DNA of 64,000 bases, taken from positions 83,919-147,918 of the forward strand of contig QANU01010637.1 of NCBI GenBank assembly GCA_003254905.1, written 5' to 3'. Position numbers and translations under genes: made by a program. Source of the stretch: Nissolia schottii. Taxonomy: Eukaryota > Streptophyta > Magnoliopsida > Fabales > Fabaceae. This document shows, in pieces, positions 1 to 12,784 of this stretch. Below the pieces are notes generated by a model, which had not been told where the DNA came from, made no database searches, and worked only from the letters and a program-made list of their open reading frames with translations. How positions within the stretch are numbered: position 1 is the stretch's first letter; every line of letters starts with the position of its first letter.

Positions 1-284
1 AATTAGTGTCTTCAGTATTTCTAGGTTGATTCGGATAATGAATTTGTAAGATACCCAAATATTGTGATTTTGTTTTGTGATCTAATAAGTATTAGTACTT
101 AAAAACAGGGGGTGGGGCACCAAACACACCTCATCAAGTTAATGACCCACTAAAGAAAATCTCCAAATTGAAATTCTTCATCACTTCATTTTAAGTCATT
201 GGCTCCACTGTTTGTTCCCAGCAAAGCATCTTCACAAACATTTTATAAACTCATCTTACAAGTCCTAGTCCTCCATAACAGTAC

Positions 285-3184
285 CTGACCACGACTAAGA
301 TGCCCAGTAGTTGGCTCCACAAGCTCATCTCCAGTGGAAAGCACAGCAACTGTTGGAGTAGGGTAGACCTGCATCAAAGCATCATTTCCAGTCAATACAT
401 ACATCAATAGTAGACCAGTAAATATCACAGGACATATCAATGAGCCCTGTACTAAGGAATGAAATAGATGCCATGTGCCAGTTTGGAAAGAAGGCTGCTT
501 GGTTGCAGATACGAGGAACTCTATAAGAATACCTTAACCATGGTTACACCAACTGTAGCAAGCAAGCCGATCTCTGAAGGACCTAATCTTTCTCCAGATG
601 TTAAGATTATTGCATCTTTCTCAATGTCAAGTCCCTGTCAACAAATACTTTTAGATGACCTACAAAGTCACATATCATCATGTACAACAAAGCGATGAAC
701 AAAGCAGCAAAATTTCAAAACTATAATACACATAAAACAGAATTTGAAATAGTGAACAAAGAATTGATGTAATCAAATATTTAACCTGTGATTATGCCAT
801 ACACAGACAGTAATAAGACCATCCAATCAATGGAGTACAAATAGTGTACAGGTCAGAAAAAAACATAAGGTGAAAGAATAAGCCCAGAAGGAAGTGGGGG
901 GGGGTATGGGTGAAAATGGTAATGAAACAGATAGGCGCATTCCAAAGCCACAAGTGATGTGATAGGAACACAGGTATTTGATAACAGAAAAAGAGGGTCT
1001 GATCCCCAGTTGTAGAAACAGGATCACAAGAATAGTGGCACCCACACTCACATAAAAACAGAAAGCAGATAGAACAAACTCTCAAAATACAACGGGGGAA
1101 AATTATGAAGTAGAAAAAGAGAAAGATAAACAGGTCATTAGAGTGACCCAAAACCTCCTATACCATCCCACACTTTGCCTTCGGTCTTATTCCCCCCACA
1201 TATACACCCATACCCACTCCTCCAACCATGCACCCAATTACTCTCCTGCTGCTCTCACTGCAACCTCAGGAGCATGCAATTATGCAGTAGCCTATTAGCG
1301 CGAATAATCTCAATATTCCCTATCTTGTAATCCTTGCAACAGTGGACTTTTGATCCATGCCCTGCTTTCCCACCCTTCCTCACATACATCGTATCACACA
1401 GGGTGAACATAGTGGTGCAACAATCAACAAACATTCTGTTCATCTAAAAAAAAAGTCAACAAACATTCTGCTGTTATGCTCACTATTATCACAAGAATGA
1501 CTCTAGAGGGGTGAGAAGCACATACCACTCGGCGTATATCATGGCCTTTGGTGACTTGAGCCAATATTCTCACCCGCTTTGGCTCACCGGGAGCATTGTC
1601 AATCTTTTGAGTATCCTCAACCTGAACAACTGCATCAGCACCGTCGGGTATGGGCCCTGAAAAAAGAAAAAGATCAGAAGACTAACCATAAACCAACAAC
1701 ACAAACAGGTCTCACCACAAAGCAAGATAAAATAATAAGAAGAAAAAATCTAGACGGCCAGAAAATGTTGCCATAATAGAGTTGTTAGAATGATATAGCA
1801 CTCTAGCAGCCCTTGGATGAACAAGTAAGTCCCACCAGTTTATTTCATCTCACCACCCTCATGATTTTTGTCAAGGATTCTAGCAAAAATCTTCTGGCAA
1901 AGTAGTATTGCTTTAATAATAATGATGATTAAGTGTTGGATGTGAAATTTCCTCGCAAATCAAATTTTAAATTACACCAACTGACCGCCCAAAAAGCACT
2001 CGAAGCCTAGTCCAATTCTCTGACTATGTTTACAAATACATACACTAAAAATACGACTTGTACATACTTAAATAAACAAAAATAAGACTTGTACATACTT
2101 AAATAAACATCAACCCTATTTACAAGCAGAAGAACGAACAATAACAAATACAAATAAAATTGTGATATATATTATGAACGAATAATTGGGAAACCTCCAG
2201 TAGTAACATAGGCTACAGTTCCAGGGGTGACGGTAACACCAATACCATCATCCCCAGCTCTCGATTCAGTAATAACAGGATATTCCCCGGGCCCATCTGC
2301 AGCAACTACTGCATAACCATCCTGCACCCACAACAATCCATTTGTTACATTCGTCAGAGTTGAAAGAATGAAATATAAATCAAAACCAAAAAAGAAAATA
2401 AAGAACAAATGACAGATAACGGAAAACAGAAAGGAAATGAGAGCAAACAAAATCAGTTCGCTTGTTTGGGAGTTTAAATATACATGGAACCTACCACGAA
2501 CTCAATGGAACTATTCTCCCTTCCCCCCCGCAAAATCCATCTTTCATTCCACTCAAAATTGGAGCAGAATCAAGAAAAAAAAGAGAGGACTAGAAGTTAT
2601 AACCTCAAAGCAATATATAATTACAAAACTGTTGTCTTGTTTTCATTCCATTTTGTTTCATAATTTCAGAATTTTATGCAAGAAACAACTAAAAAACAAA
2701 AGAAAAATCATATTTTCGGTGTTTCTTTCGCAAAATCTTGAAGTGAAGCAAACAAACGAGAAAAACAAGATGGTAGTAGTTCCATAATCAAAATCGAAAA
2801 AAACTGCAAAAATACAAAAGAAAAAAAAAAATTAAACATCAAGCATTCCCTAATGAAGCTCCCCCATGTCAATCACCTACAAAAAATGAAGAACACACGT
2901 AACTTGGTTTCACTTCTTTCATTTCCCCTCTTCAGCTCATTCATAACAACCCTATTGACTCTATTCCGTTCCACTAACCCCAAAATAAGTTGAAAAAAAA
3001 ACAAAGCAAGAAAGAGAGTTTCTTGGTGGACCTTGACGGAAGCAGGGAACGGAGGGAGAGGGTCAGGGGCGCGAGCGTCCTGGGCGAGGACCTGGCCGAG
3101 GGCATCGTGGAGGGGCACGGTGACCGGCGGGAGGCGCTGCGAGGCATTCAGGACTGTTCGAAGAGCATCGGCCACGGAAATCAT
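285..3184 (-). CDS. CNX1: CNX1, molybdenum insertase / molybdopterin molybdotransferase (5' part, runs off left edge)
   Basis: CNX1 inserts molybdate into molybdopterin in the cytosol, the last step of molybdenum cofactor synthesis. Five coding exons can be placed on the minus strand: 3184-3032, 2321-2195, 1656-1526, 634-533 and 368-285. All have GT-AG borders and compatible phases, giving 199 codons without a stop. The translation follows the E (MoeA-like) domain: a start of MISVADALRTVLNAS, then APDPLPPFPASVK, DGYAVVAADGPGEYPV, GPIPDGADAVVQVED, ILTSGERLGPSEIGLL and VAVLSTGDELVEP. The ATG at 3184 is chosen because an in-frame upstream opening begins only with GTG and the TATA box lies about 70 bp upstream. 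The protein therefore lacks the short Gly-rich leader I recall from Arabidopsis. The rest of the E domain and the C-terminal G (MogA) domain lie beyond base 1. Identification is by family resemblance from memory. Confidence 0.93.
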
Positions 3185-3251
3185 GATGATGAGATATAAG
3201 CTCGTAAATACTACTCGCTGTAGCACTGCTCCTCAACCCCTCTCGTTCTTC

Positions 3252-3258
3252 TTTTATA
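3252..3258 (-). promoter_or_regulatory. TATA box of CNX1
   Basis: TATAAAA on the minus strand, 68 bp before the CNX1 ATG at 3184. A start site about 30 bp downstream would leave a 5' UTR of roughly 40 nt. Position and sequence are seen; function is inferred. Confidence 0.55.
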
Positions 3259-3264
3259 GTTGGA

Positions 3265-4397
3265 TTTTATTTTATTTTTTAAGGGCCGCTGGCAATTTTG
3301 TCTTCTTGTGGACAATTGTCCCTTTGACGATGCAGTGGGACGGTAACCCATTTTTGGAAGCGGTTTAAGGTCCTTCCAAATGGAATTTATCGTACCAGGG
3401 CCCCGACTGGGTTTCTTCCTAACATTTTCACTTTCACGTGTGATCATAGGTCTTCTCCTTCGTCCGCTTCTTTTGTTTCCTTAAATTGCATTGCATTGGG
3501 TACCACCAACAGTTACGACAGCCTGTTTGCAATCAATTTTGTAGAGAGAAAAAGAAATTCAATTAATGATGGAACTGATTTTAAGAATCAATTTAATTTA
3601 ATTCTAATGTTCGGAATGAATTAGTAAAGTAAATAATTGAATTGAAATAATGTATATGAAATTTTTATCCTACTCACACACTTTACCCTGTTTCCATCTC
3701 ATATGTATCTCAACTTGGGGCTTTATGACACCAATAAAATTTAAAAGATGTATTCTATCTCAATGTAGGGCTTTAATGTCAATGTGGGGCATTTTTTCTA
3801 ATTGTGCTTGTCAACTTTAATTTCGTGTTTGTCACAAAAAAAAAATAAAATCAAAGTAGCTAATACTTTTTATTACAAAAAAATTAAAAGAGGTATTAGT
3901 TTTCTTGGATGGTTTTGATAATAGGTGGGAGGTTGGCAGAGAGGAGGAGGTGGAAGGAGATAAGCTTGTTGGAGAGGAGGAGGTGGGAGGTTAACGAGAA
4001 GGAGGATGAGGTAGGAAGTCGCTTTTGATATAGGACATTTTTTATTTTTCCTTTCATAAAGAATTATCAAATCATGCTAAAAGTACTCTGATTTGCTTTG
4101 GGTCTTTTTTCAGAAATTGAATTCTCTTTAGAATTGAATTTATTGTCATTATTGTGTTCCAAACCATGGAATTGAATTAAATTCCATGGGGTTTCCAAAC
4201 AGATTGTTAAGGAAACAAAGACAAGATAGGAGGATAAAGATATGAGTAAAAAATGCTGTTGTGTCTTACTGAAATTGGGATAGAGGAGACAACATTTTTT
4301 TGCTTAGGGACACAGAAAGAATCGGAACTTGAAAGGACATAAATTTTTTATGTCTCTGTCCCCCTTTCCTGTGTATGATACCAAAAATAGTCTAAGT
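3265..4397. other. CNX1 upstream region, AT-rich, possible degraded MITE
   Basis: No gene is visible. The ends of 3520-4202 are loosely inverted: CTGTTTGCAATCAATT near 3520 and, in reverse complement, CTGTTTGGAAACCCC near 4200. They enclose AT-rich sequence rich in GAATTGAATT. This resembles the ends of PIF/Harbinger-type MITEs, but I could not find a clean target-site duplication. Confidence 0.25.
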
Positions 4398-4490
4398 TGA
4401 TAAATTACATTTAATGAGATTTAAACCTAAAACCTATGTATACTAGCCAAACTCTTCGCCATTAAATCAATCCTAGTGGCCTAGCCTAAA
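4398..4490 (-). repeat. SINE-like repeat, family A, copy 1
   Basis: Read on the minus strand, this stretch aligns with the plus strand at 51441-51550. Both run from a GCCACTAG-ATTGA start, through an A-box-like segment (TTAATGGCGAAGAG here, CTAGTGGTGAGGG there), to TTTAAAT/C-CTCATT and an ATGTAATTTA end. The shared order of blocks and the pol III A/B-box-like spacing suggest a degraded tRNA-derived SINE family. Confidence 0.4.
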
Positions 4491-7400
4491 TTATTTTGAT
4501 TCTTGAAATTTAAGAATTGAATTTGTAATCCCTAAAATTATAAGTCGTAAGTGGAGTTAGTCCTTAGTTTTATTTTATTATTTCTGATGCTTTCTTTGAT
4601 TTATCTCATTAGATGAGGTTGCGACAACTTGCGAAGATAGTATGAAATTATGACATCAATTGGAACTATAAGGGAGAGTATGACAACTACAAGAACCATA
4701 TTAACTTGGTACTATTGGACCTAGTTTTATAAAAATTGTGTTTAGTAAAATCTCAAGAAATGGTTATAAAAAAATTTTAAAAAAATAATTTTAAACCAGG
4801 TTTTTTCATCCTTTTTTTCCACTAATTCACTTTTTAGTTCACATCAATTTATTTTTCACTTTCCACCAATTTTTTCAAGTCAAGATTCTTATCTTTTAAT
4901 GTAAAATCTCTCATCTTATTTTACATTCTTATCTCATCAGATTCTATCTTTATTTGATTTCTACTTTGCATTGTTATCTTTATTGTCAAACAATAAGCAA
5001 ATAAACAAATGGTTTAGGTTAATAAAATAATTTATTATGTTACTATTTGTAAACTTGTAGATGCTTAATTATTTATTTTCCATTACAGATATTTTGTCAT
5101 TGTGATTTGGAATTCTCTACTATTTGATCCCACTTTAGCTTTGATTCTAGCTTTTTTGCTTTTGCTCTGCATATTTTTGTCTTGCATGTATGCAATTATT
5201 AATTATTAATTTGTATGTTGACGCATAATGCATAATAGAACATACGACACATCAACCATTTAACAATTCACTAACTAATTAAGTCCCTCACTCTTATTGA
5301 TGAGTCACGGTTTTTATCAACTCTATTACTAGTTAGATATTTTTTTCAAGTTTTATATAAGTTACCAAAATATTATATTTGATAATTTAAATTTTGATAA
5401 GTTATTATTATTTTCTTCAAATTTATTTTGTTGATATCCAATAATTTATTTAATTTTAACATGAAAAATATTGATAATTTATACAATATTTTAAAACTAT
5501 TTTAAAGTTAGCTATGAACCAAACACAGTTTAACGAAAAAAAACTAGTTCTCTTGTATTCGGGTTCACAAAATTAGTTTTGTTTTGTACTTAGTTAACCT
5601 GATTCTTGAAGTTGTCCACCCCCTAAATCTCAATTGTTGTCACAACTTCATTTGTAAAATGCAAATGCTCTTGCACATCATTTATGATCTCTCAAGTGAT
5701 GTCATAACTCATATGTAACTCTATTTATTATCACAGTTTCATTTAATATGACAAATCATAAAAAAAAAATGAAGATAATCAAATGAAAGATTAACTTGAG
5801 CATGTTTCGGAACATCATCAAACCATTATTTTTTTCAAACAAAAGTTATTTTGCAAAAAATTATCATGTTTGGCAAACTAACTAAAATTAAGCAACATTT
5901 TTTTTCCCCACAAAACTAAAGCGGTTTTAGGAAAAGAAAAGAAAAATGCTAAAGCTACTTTTTAAACATTTTAGAAAATGGTTGTTTGCTTTTTCTTGAT
6001 TTAAAAAAAAATTCTCATATTTTTACACCATAACTATCAAATATTTCATAATATAAATAATTATTTATACTCTTTTTAGTAATTTATCATACGAAAGGGT
6101 TTTTTCATATAATTCAAACAAAATATATTATTTTAAAATTATTTTTTGGCTAAAGTATTCAAACATAAATTGAATCTCATATAATCGATCATATTGAAAA
6201 ATGGTTGCTAAGATAACTAACCATTAAAATAAATTTAATTTTAAGATTTTGGTAACAAGTGCCCAAAGGGCACTTATTAAAAAAGTATAAATAGTAATTT
6301 TGTCTTGAAAAAAATAAAACTAATATTTTTTCAATGACATTAATTACTTTATAAACTTAAAACTTTTCATTTTAGTTTCCTTAACCAATGTCCTGAAGGC
6401 ATTGGTTAACAAAACCCTTAATTCTATAGATTTTTCAAATACACATTTGACCTATCATTTACAATTTTTGGGATTTAAAAATACAGTTTATGAATTTCAT
6501 ATGGAGCAATGTAACTCAAATTCATACTTTTAATGACCAAAAACTTGATGGGTCCATTTTTTTTTTCTTTGGCTACATTTAAAAGGTTCAGGTATTATGC
6601 GTTGGATATTGTAAAGCATCTTTGAATTTAAGTTTCGTTACATGTATTTTGAATTGGCACACTTTGATATATCATCTTAAAATTGTTCTAATAGATTTAG
6701 TAGACGTAGCAAACTTCTGGAATTGATCCGTGAACAAATTCTCATTCTATTGCTCGATGAAATTGTATTAGATGTGTATGTGTATTAGATGCAGACCTCT
6801 GTTAGGATTAAAAATCAATAGGGCCATAAATTATTGCACAAGGAGTCTGTCAAAAATTTTTAGCTCCTTTAAGTGCTGCAATAGTTGTAATGGAACATGT
6901 GTATCGGTTGGAGCTCCTTTAAGTGGCTTCAATAGTGATACATAGGGAAATGTTGGTAGATTTTAGCAGCTGGTGGGAGATGTAACTTGTATGCCACAAT
7001 ATCTTTTGAATTACTACTAGAAATGGCCCAAAAAATTGCATCCCAAGCTTTTGAGTGCAATTTGGTCAACATTGATTCTCCCATCTAAAATCAAACTTCG
7101 TGTCTTTTCTCAAATTATGTGTCTTCATTATGATTTGAATGGTTGTGACTAGTTTGGTCTCTGCTTAGTCAGAGCATGTCCAATAGTCTAAAAATTGAGT
7201 CTCTCATTGTGTTAGGGAGGGACAGTCCCCACCATTGGATCAAGAAGGAGCAGGGACTTAACATGTGGATCAAAGCAAGTCATTCAATCTAAACAAGGAT
7301 TCACACATACAACTGATTAACACATGACAAATTTCATATATCAATAACTTTTAATTTAAAAAACATAACTGAAAATTATAATTTTACAACGAGAAATGTT

Positions 7401-7786
7401 AATTATACTTACTATTACTAAAACATTAGTAAAACATTGTGTCAATTAATAATTTATAATTTATTTATTATTAAATGAGATTTCATTGAAGTATGTATCC
7501 ACTAATTTTATAGACAAAATATTTAAAAAAATTAATTTTATATTTTTATTTAATCTAAAAAATTTACATGATACAAAATATTAAAATAAAGTATTTCATG
7601 AATAAATTAATTTTTTAAATTTTTAAAAAAAAGTGAGATCATAGTGGGATTGGAGTTGGTCATTTCCATTGGACGAGCGAAGAGGGATACTCTTTACCCC
7701 TATTTGCCTTTTATGTTGTAAAGATGATTTGACTGTTAATGTAGTAGCCATCAGATCTTGAATGGACAATATAGATTATATTTGCA
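4491..7786. other. Gene-free AT-rich intergenic region
   Basis: About 3.3 kb without a supportable gene. It holds A/T runs and scattered degraded repeat fragments, for example the 5760-6180 segment with inverted AT-rich ends. No element boundary here could be defined with confidence. Confidence 0.5.
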
Positions 7787-7791
7787 CTTTG

Positions 7792-8132
7792 TGTTACCGA
7801 GTCAAGCTATTAAGCTTGAAGAGGGAACACTTAAGGCACAAACTAAAAGCTAGTTGTTAACTTGCAACACAAGTTAAGAGTTAGTTATTAGTTAGGAAGT
7901 TAGTTGGCAGCTATAAATAGTGCATTTAATATGCATATAAATTAATTTCATGTTCATTGGAGTTACATTTCAGTTAATTAGAGTTGTTGTATAAATAGCA
8001 TAGCTTTGATCAATGAGAATGATGAATTCCATTTTTCTTTCAAATTGCTTCTTTGTTGCTTCTCTGTTACTGAAGCAAGAACTTCATTGAAGTTCATTCA
8101 TTTCCTTGGCTAGTAAGCTACCAGTTTCAACA
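7792..8132 (+). repeat. 5' LTR of the copia element
   Basis: 341 bp, with TG...CA ends. It contains TATAAATA-like sequences near 7912 and 7991 that could serve as the retroelement promoter. It is 11 bp longer than its partner because of an extra TTGTTGCTTC-type segment. Confidence 0.9.
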
Positions 8133-8676
8133 TGGTATCAACAACTTTTGTTCATGCTTCCGTTCATATCATCGCGTCCTTTTCCAAAAAAAACTGGGAA
8201 TTCAAGCTTGATCTTCAAGCGTACTCTTCCTTTGCAGTCTCAATCGTTGAAAGGATAGTTTCCCCAAGTTCTTGGTGAAAGTTTGAGAAATTTTCTTAGA
8301 TTCTCTTGGAGGACTCAATTGAAGCTTAGTGAGGTCTATCATCCTTCAAATCATATTTCTCTTTGATCATCTCAATTTTTGTTATCAATCTAGTTCTTAA
8401 TTTGAATAAGATACGCACAATGCATTCAAATTTGGGAATAATTTTTCCCAGGACAGTGCGATTCCAGATCCACACACTCAGGTGGACAATCGTATTCTTA
8501 ACACAATGAATAATTAGAACCAAGGGATGTATGCTCTCAATCCGATGAGTGACCCAATGAGTCTGTATTTTCTGCATCCAAGTGAGAATCCTGGAGCAGC
8601 CTTGATCTCCATGGTGATTACATCAAAGAACTACCACTTCTGTTCCAGGAGAATAACATTAAAGTAAAAGAACAAA

Positions 8677-9177
8677 TTGTGTTTCATTGATAGAAGTTTA
8701 CCACAACCAGAGGTAACGGAAAGTTCATACTTTGCTTGGGATAAATGTAATACATTTGTGGTTTCTTGGATTACACAATCATTGAGTCAAGATATTTTAC
8801 AAAGTATCCTTTGGGTGGATAGTGCTTTCGATCTATGGAATTATTTGCATCAACATTACTTTGAAGGTGATGTGTTTAGAATAGTTGATTTGCAAGAAGA
8901 ATGATATGTTATGAAGCAAGGAGATTTAAGCACTACTTCTTATTTTACTAAACTGAAATCAATTTGGGAAGAGTTGAAAAATTTTCAACATATTTCAAGT
9001 TGCGCTTGTGGCCCTCTATGTGTATGTAATCTGCTAGTGACGAGACAATATCGAAAAGAGAATTATATAGTAGGATTCTTGTGTGATTTAAATAATCAAT
9101 TCTCTATAGTTAGAGCACAAATCATGTCAATGAGGCCCTTTCCAAAGATAAGAGCTGCATTTTCACTCCTCACATAG
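8677..9177 (+). pseudogene. copia gag remnant with in-frame stop
   Basis: A continuous frame interrupted once by TGA at 8902-8904. The translation resembles the copia-type gag (UBN2-like) domain: FAWDKCNTFVVSWITQSLS, DSAFDLWNYLHQHY, then KQGDLSTTSYFTKLKSIWEE and a Cys-rich CACGPLCVC stretch. These are the usual blocks of plant copia gag in the usual order. The in-frame stop and the lack of downstream pol make it non-functional. Confidence 0.85.
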
Positions 9178-9257
9178 CAGGAGAGATAAATGAACAATTG
9201 CAGTCTTGAATCCAACGTTTGGCATTTTCTTCTCTGCCACTTCTAATTTGATCCTTC

Positions 9258-9715
9258 ACAGCTATGCATATGCCAATTGGGGATCCTACCCAGATTCAAG
9301 GCCCTTCATCTCCGGCTTTCGTTGATTCCTTGGATAATCCTTGGTCTCTTGGAAGAGCAAAAAAGCAAACCACAGTTGCTTGTTCCTTAGCCGAAGCAGA
9401 GTATCGCACCCTTACCCAAGCAACTTGTGAGGTTCAATGGTTGTTGTTTCTATTGGCCAAATTTGTTATTCCATATCCCGAGCCGGTTATCTTACATTGT
9501 GATAACCAATTAGTCATCCATATAACCGCAAATCCTGTGTTTCATGAACACACGAAACACATTAAAATTGACTATCATATTGTACGAGACAAAGTGTAGG
9601 ACAAGGTCATTAAACTTATTCCTATTCCTTTGGCTAGCCAACTCATGGACATATGGACTAAGCCCCTTGCACCAGGCCCCTTCCACAAATTATTCTCCAG
9701 GCTGGGCATGATCAA
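9258..9715 (+). pseudogene. copia pol remnant, RNase H C-terminus
   Basis: Starts in one frame with SYAYANWGSYPDSR, typical of the copia YADADWA-x-DSR block, with two stops. It shifts frame near 9365 and continues as KKQTTVACSLAEAEYRTL and VILHCDNQLVIHI, then after a stop at 9597-9599 as MDIWTKPLAPGPFHKL. This is the familiar RNase H tail of copia polyproteins. Stops and the frameshift show decay. Confidence 0.85.
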
Positions 9716-9740
9716 TTTCTCTCATTCTCCGACTTGCCCA

Positions 9741-10070
9741 TGTTACCGAGTCCAACTATTAAGCTTGAAGAGGGAAAACTTGAGGCACATGCTAAAAGCT
9801 AGTGGTTAACTTACAACACAAGTTAAGAGTTAATTATTAGTTAGGAAGTTAGTTGACAACTGTAAATAATGCATTTGATATGCATCTAAATTAATTTCAT
9901 GTTCATTAGAGTTACATTTCAGTTGGTTAGAGTTGTTGTATAAATAGTGTAGCTTTGATCAATGAGAATGGTGAATTCCATTTTTCTCTCAACTTGCTTC
10001 TCTATTACTGTAGTAAGAACTTGACTGAAGTTCATTTGTTTCCTTGGCTAGCAAGCTACTAGTTTCAACA
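9741..10070 (+). repeat. 3' LTR of the copia element
   Basis: 330 bp, collinear with the 5' LTR and about 90% identical by eye. It is followed by CTTTG, the right copy of the target-site duplication. No clear polypurine tract precedes it. Confidence 0.9.
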
Positions 10071-10075
10071 CTTTG

Positions 10076-10897
10076 GCCTCTTAGAACTCAATATTTAAAA
10101 TTTCAAAATTACACTTTGACCGTCCATTTAATTTTGTAATTTGTGAATTATATTCCTACCACCAGTGTTGGTGTCTGCGCCGGCAAAAGCATCACCCATT
10201 GGCTTCTTTCTTTCCTATTTCAGATTAAACAAAATTAAAGCATCATCTACCTATAAACTAGGTATGTGTTCCCTTCTTCATCATCTTTTTCATCAACCTT
10301 CTTCATCACTAACTGAACACGAGAAAATATAAAACACACACCCCATAAAATCTCAAAAAGGTAACACTGAAGGAGTAAAACTAGCGAAAGCCATCCAACG
10401 ATAATGTGACTTCAACCTCACCGTCATCGGATCTATATGGATTTAATTCAAATCTAAATGCTAATGGTGATTTCGTTTGAGTCTTTCGCAGATCTGAGGC
10501 TTCTTGCCTTATATACTTTTCGGAGGTACAACAAATAATTGATGATGACTCAACAGAGAATCTTCCACCTACTCAAATATTGCCACAATTTGGTTTATGA
10601 TGCTTAGGAAAAAGTGAATATGTGAACATAGGAGAGGTTAGTGGGGTTAGAGTTAGAGGTAACGACGCTAGACGACAATGATGAGGTGGAGTGTAGTTAG
10701 GGCTGGGTAGGGAAAGAAGAGAATGAGTGTATACGACTTTACTTGCTAAGCTCCATTTTTTTACACATGCAAATAAATGAGAGAACGATAATTCAACAAA
10801 TAATTGCACATATGTCAAAAGACTAATATGTCATGAAATTGATCTTTATTGGGCCAAAATAGTGGTTTACTCAATTCTAATTCTTCATACTTCAAAC
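10076..10897. other. Gene-free region between copia element and SINE-like repeat
   Basis: No gene or bounded element is seen. One patch near 10170-10190 is unusually GC-rich (GTCTGCGCCGGC) but has no coding signal. Confidence 0.4.
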
Positions 10898-11060
10898 ATT
10901 TTTTGGAACACGACCAAGGTGTCCACTGATGCGGCTCGATGACTAATCTCGTTCCTGACTTGTAAACTGCTTTGTGCCTAAAGTCAAAAATCAAATCATT
11001 GATATTTAGTTAAGAAAAGATGAACCTCTTCTGCTCAACCATGCCCCCCAAGTTAAACAT
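10898..11060 (-). repeat. SINE-like repeat, family B, copy 1
   Basis: On the minus strand it begins near GGCATGGTTGAGCAGAAGAGG and shares its block order with copies at 34136-34324 and 35871-36079. TGGTTGAGC(A/G)G fits a pol III A box. In the 34-kb copy, GGATTCGATCTC fits a B box; here that region is degraded. A tRNA-derived SINE is the most economical reading. Confidence 0.5.
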
Positions 11061-12776
11061 AATCACACTAAATTTGGGTTTCATAAATTTTATTCAAGAT
11101 GCTCTATTAATTTTTAGATCTCATCATCTTTATGGTCCGTATTGTGTAACATCCCAGTTTTCCCTTAGCAAAGATTTCACCTAATAAATTCGTGTTCGAC
11201 CCCTTTTAGAGGTTGGAAGCGTGAACTACAGGTGTCCGTTAAGCACCGGGACGCCTATGACTATGTGGCTAGGGTGGACAAGTGCCAGATGTAGGCAGTT
11301 TATGCTTTGGAATTTCGAAGGGGGAAAAATAAGGCTTATTGAGCAAACGTGGACAACCAGAAAGTAAAAAGAGGCGAGGTCAGCAAGAAAGCTGGCTGCA
11401 GCAAGCAACTAGGGAGACAAAAAGGAAGAGAGGGTCGAACCAGGAAGCGTCTAGCAGAACTAGAGGAGAGGCTGACTTTTCCCATCCCGGCAGGAATCAG
11501 TTTAGAAGGTGCGGGAGAAAGGCGAGAGAACTAGGTAACTAATATGAGTGTAGGAGTGCTTAGGCATATTCTGTTTGGGGAAGTAAAAGCTCGAGAAGCT
11601 GAGTGTTGGAGATTTCAAGTGTGAAAGGTAAGAGAAGTAAAAGAAGAGGATAGGAGAGGAATATAAGTTGGGTTAAGAATTAGGTAAGAGCACAAATGAG
11701 ATTGGGAGTACAAGCATAAGTTTAAGAAGAGTCGAATAAAGATCAAGAGGATTAAGTGTGAGAGTGACTAATCTAATTTAGGTTTCACCTAGAGAAGTAG
11801 GTAAGGTGGGGTCTTGGAGGACAAAAGAAAGTGTATTAAGCTTGAGAAGAAAGAGGTGCTAAGGGTACGAGAGAAGAAAGGAGAATATGGAAGCAGGAGT
11901 GATTGAGGGTGGAACGATAACCTTAAGATATTAAGGTGAAAAGGGATAATCTAGAAGGGATAAAAGGAGTATAGAATACCAGAGAGCTTAGAGATAAGAA
12001 AGGATGCCCAAAAACGTTGGCAATGCTGGAGAAGTCAGGAAAGTAGAAGCCTGAAGCCCGAAGGACACGAGTGTCTGTAGAAATTATTCTATGTAGTTTC
12101 TCAAAATTCTGCTGACACTCAAATGATTCCCCTTGACCTTTAGAATTGGATAGAAGACTTAAAACGTCCGCTAAACGGAATTCTGCTCACTTTCAGCGAT
12201 TCTCCAGATATTAGAACGACTCCGTTTAGCTTGTAGAATTGAGCAGAGAGTCCCAAGTCCCTGGAAACCCAACCGGTACTGGGGAAAAGTTTCAAATACC
12301 TTATATTGGTCCCACAACCTCGTTAGGAGGACTAGGCGATCACAGAAATGTAAGCTGAACTGCCGTTTGTCGCCACCGACGCTTAACGATGTATTAAAGA
12401 TATCTTTGAAAAATACTCCTCCGGATAAAAATTCACAAACACCTTCTAAAAATAATATTATTAGGAAGAGGGAAATTAGAGGATCGCGACGGTATAAGCA
12501 GAACATTTTTCAGATGACCGTGCGCGACGCACCGGCACTGCGAAAGACCAGAAACGAGCGAAACGGGACTGTGTGGGACCCACATGGGAGATGACCACGT
12601 GATGAATCAGATTTTTTAGGTAAAATTAATAAAATAAGAGTTACTATTCATTGATGTGACTTGATTTGACTTCATAATTATCCAAACTAATTAAATAATT
12701 AAGAAATTAAATTATAATGGCATTTGGGTAATTTTTGCCAAGGGTAAAATGGTAAAATGGGCATTCAGCCTTGCGC

Positions 12777-12784
12777 TATAAATA
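12777..12784 (+). promoter_or_regulatory. TATA box inside the solo LTR
   Basis: TATAAATA preceded by GCGC and followed by a C-rich run, about 1.63 kb into the LTR. It is the best candidate for the U3/R promoter. Transcription is not shown. Confidence 0.5.

Larger units (their letters stand above)
7792..10070 (+). mobile_element. Internally deleted Ty1/copia LTR retrotransposon
   Basis: Two direct LTRs (7792-8132 and 9741-10070), both starting TGTTACCGAGT and ending AGTTTCAACA, bound a short interior. The 5-bp sequence CTTTG flanks the element on both sides (7787-7791 and 10071-10075), a target-site duplication that fixes the ends. Directly after the 5' LTR, TGGTATCA (8133-8140) matches the start of the initiator-Met tRNA primer-binding site common in copia elements. 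The interior keeps a gag remnant and the RNase H end of pol; protease, integrase and most of the reverse transcriptase are missing. By eye the LTRs differ at about 32 of 330 aligned positions plus an 11-nt indel, so the insertion is old. Non-autonomous. Confidence 0.93.

Noticed and set aside
3185..3226. N-terminal extension of CNX1 (LQRVVFTSLYLII) upstream of the ATG
   Set aside because: The upstream in-frame opening starts only with GTG. The first ATG is at 3184, a short distance from the TATA box.
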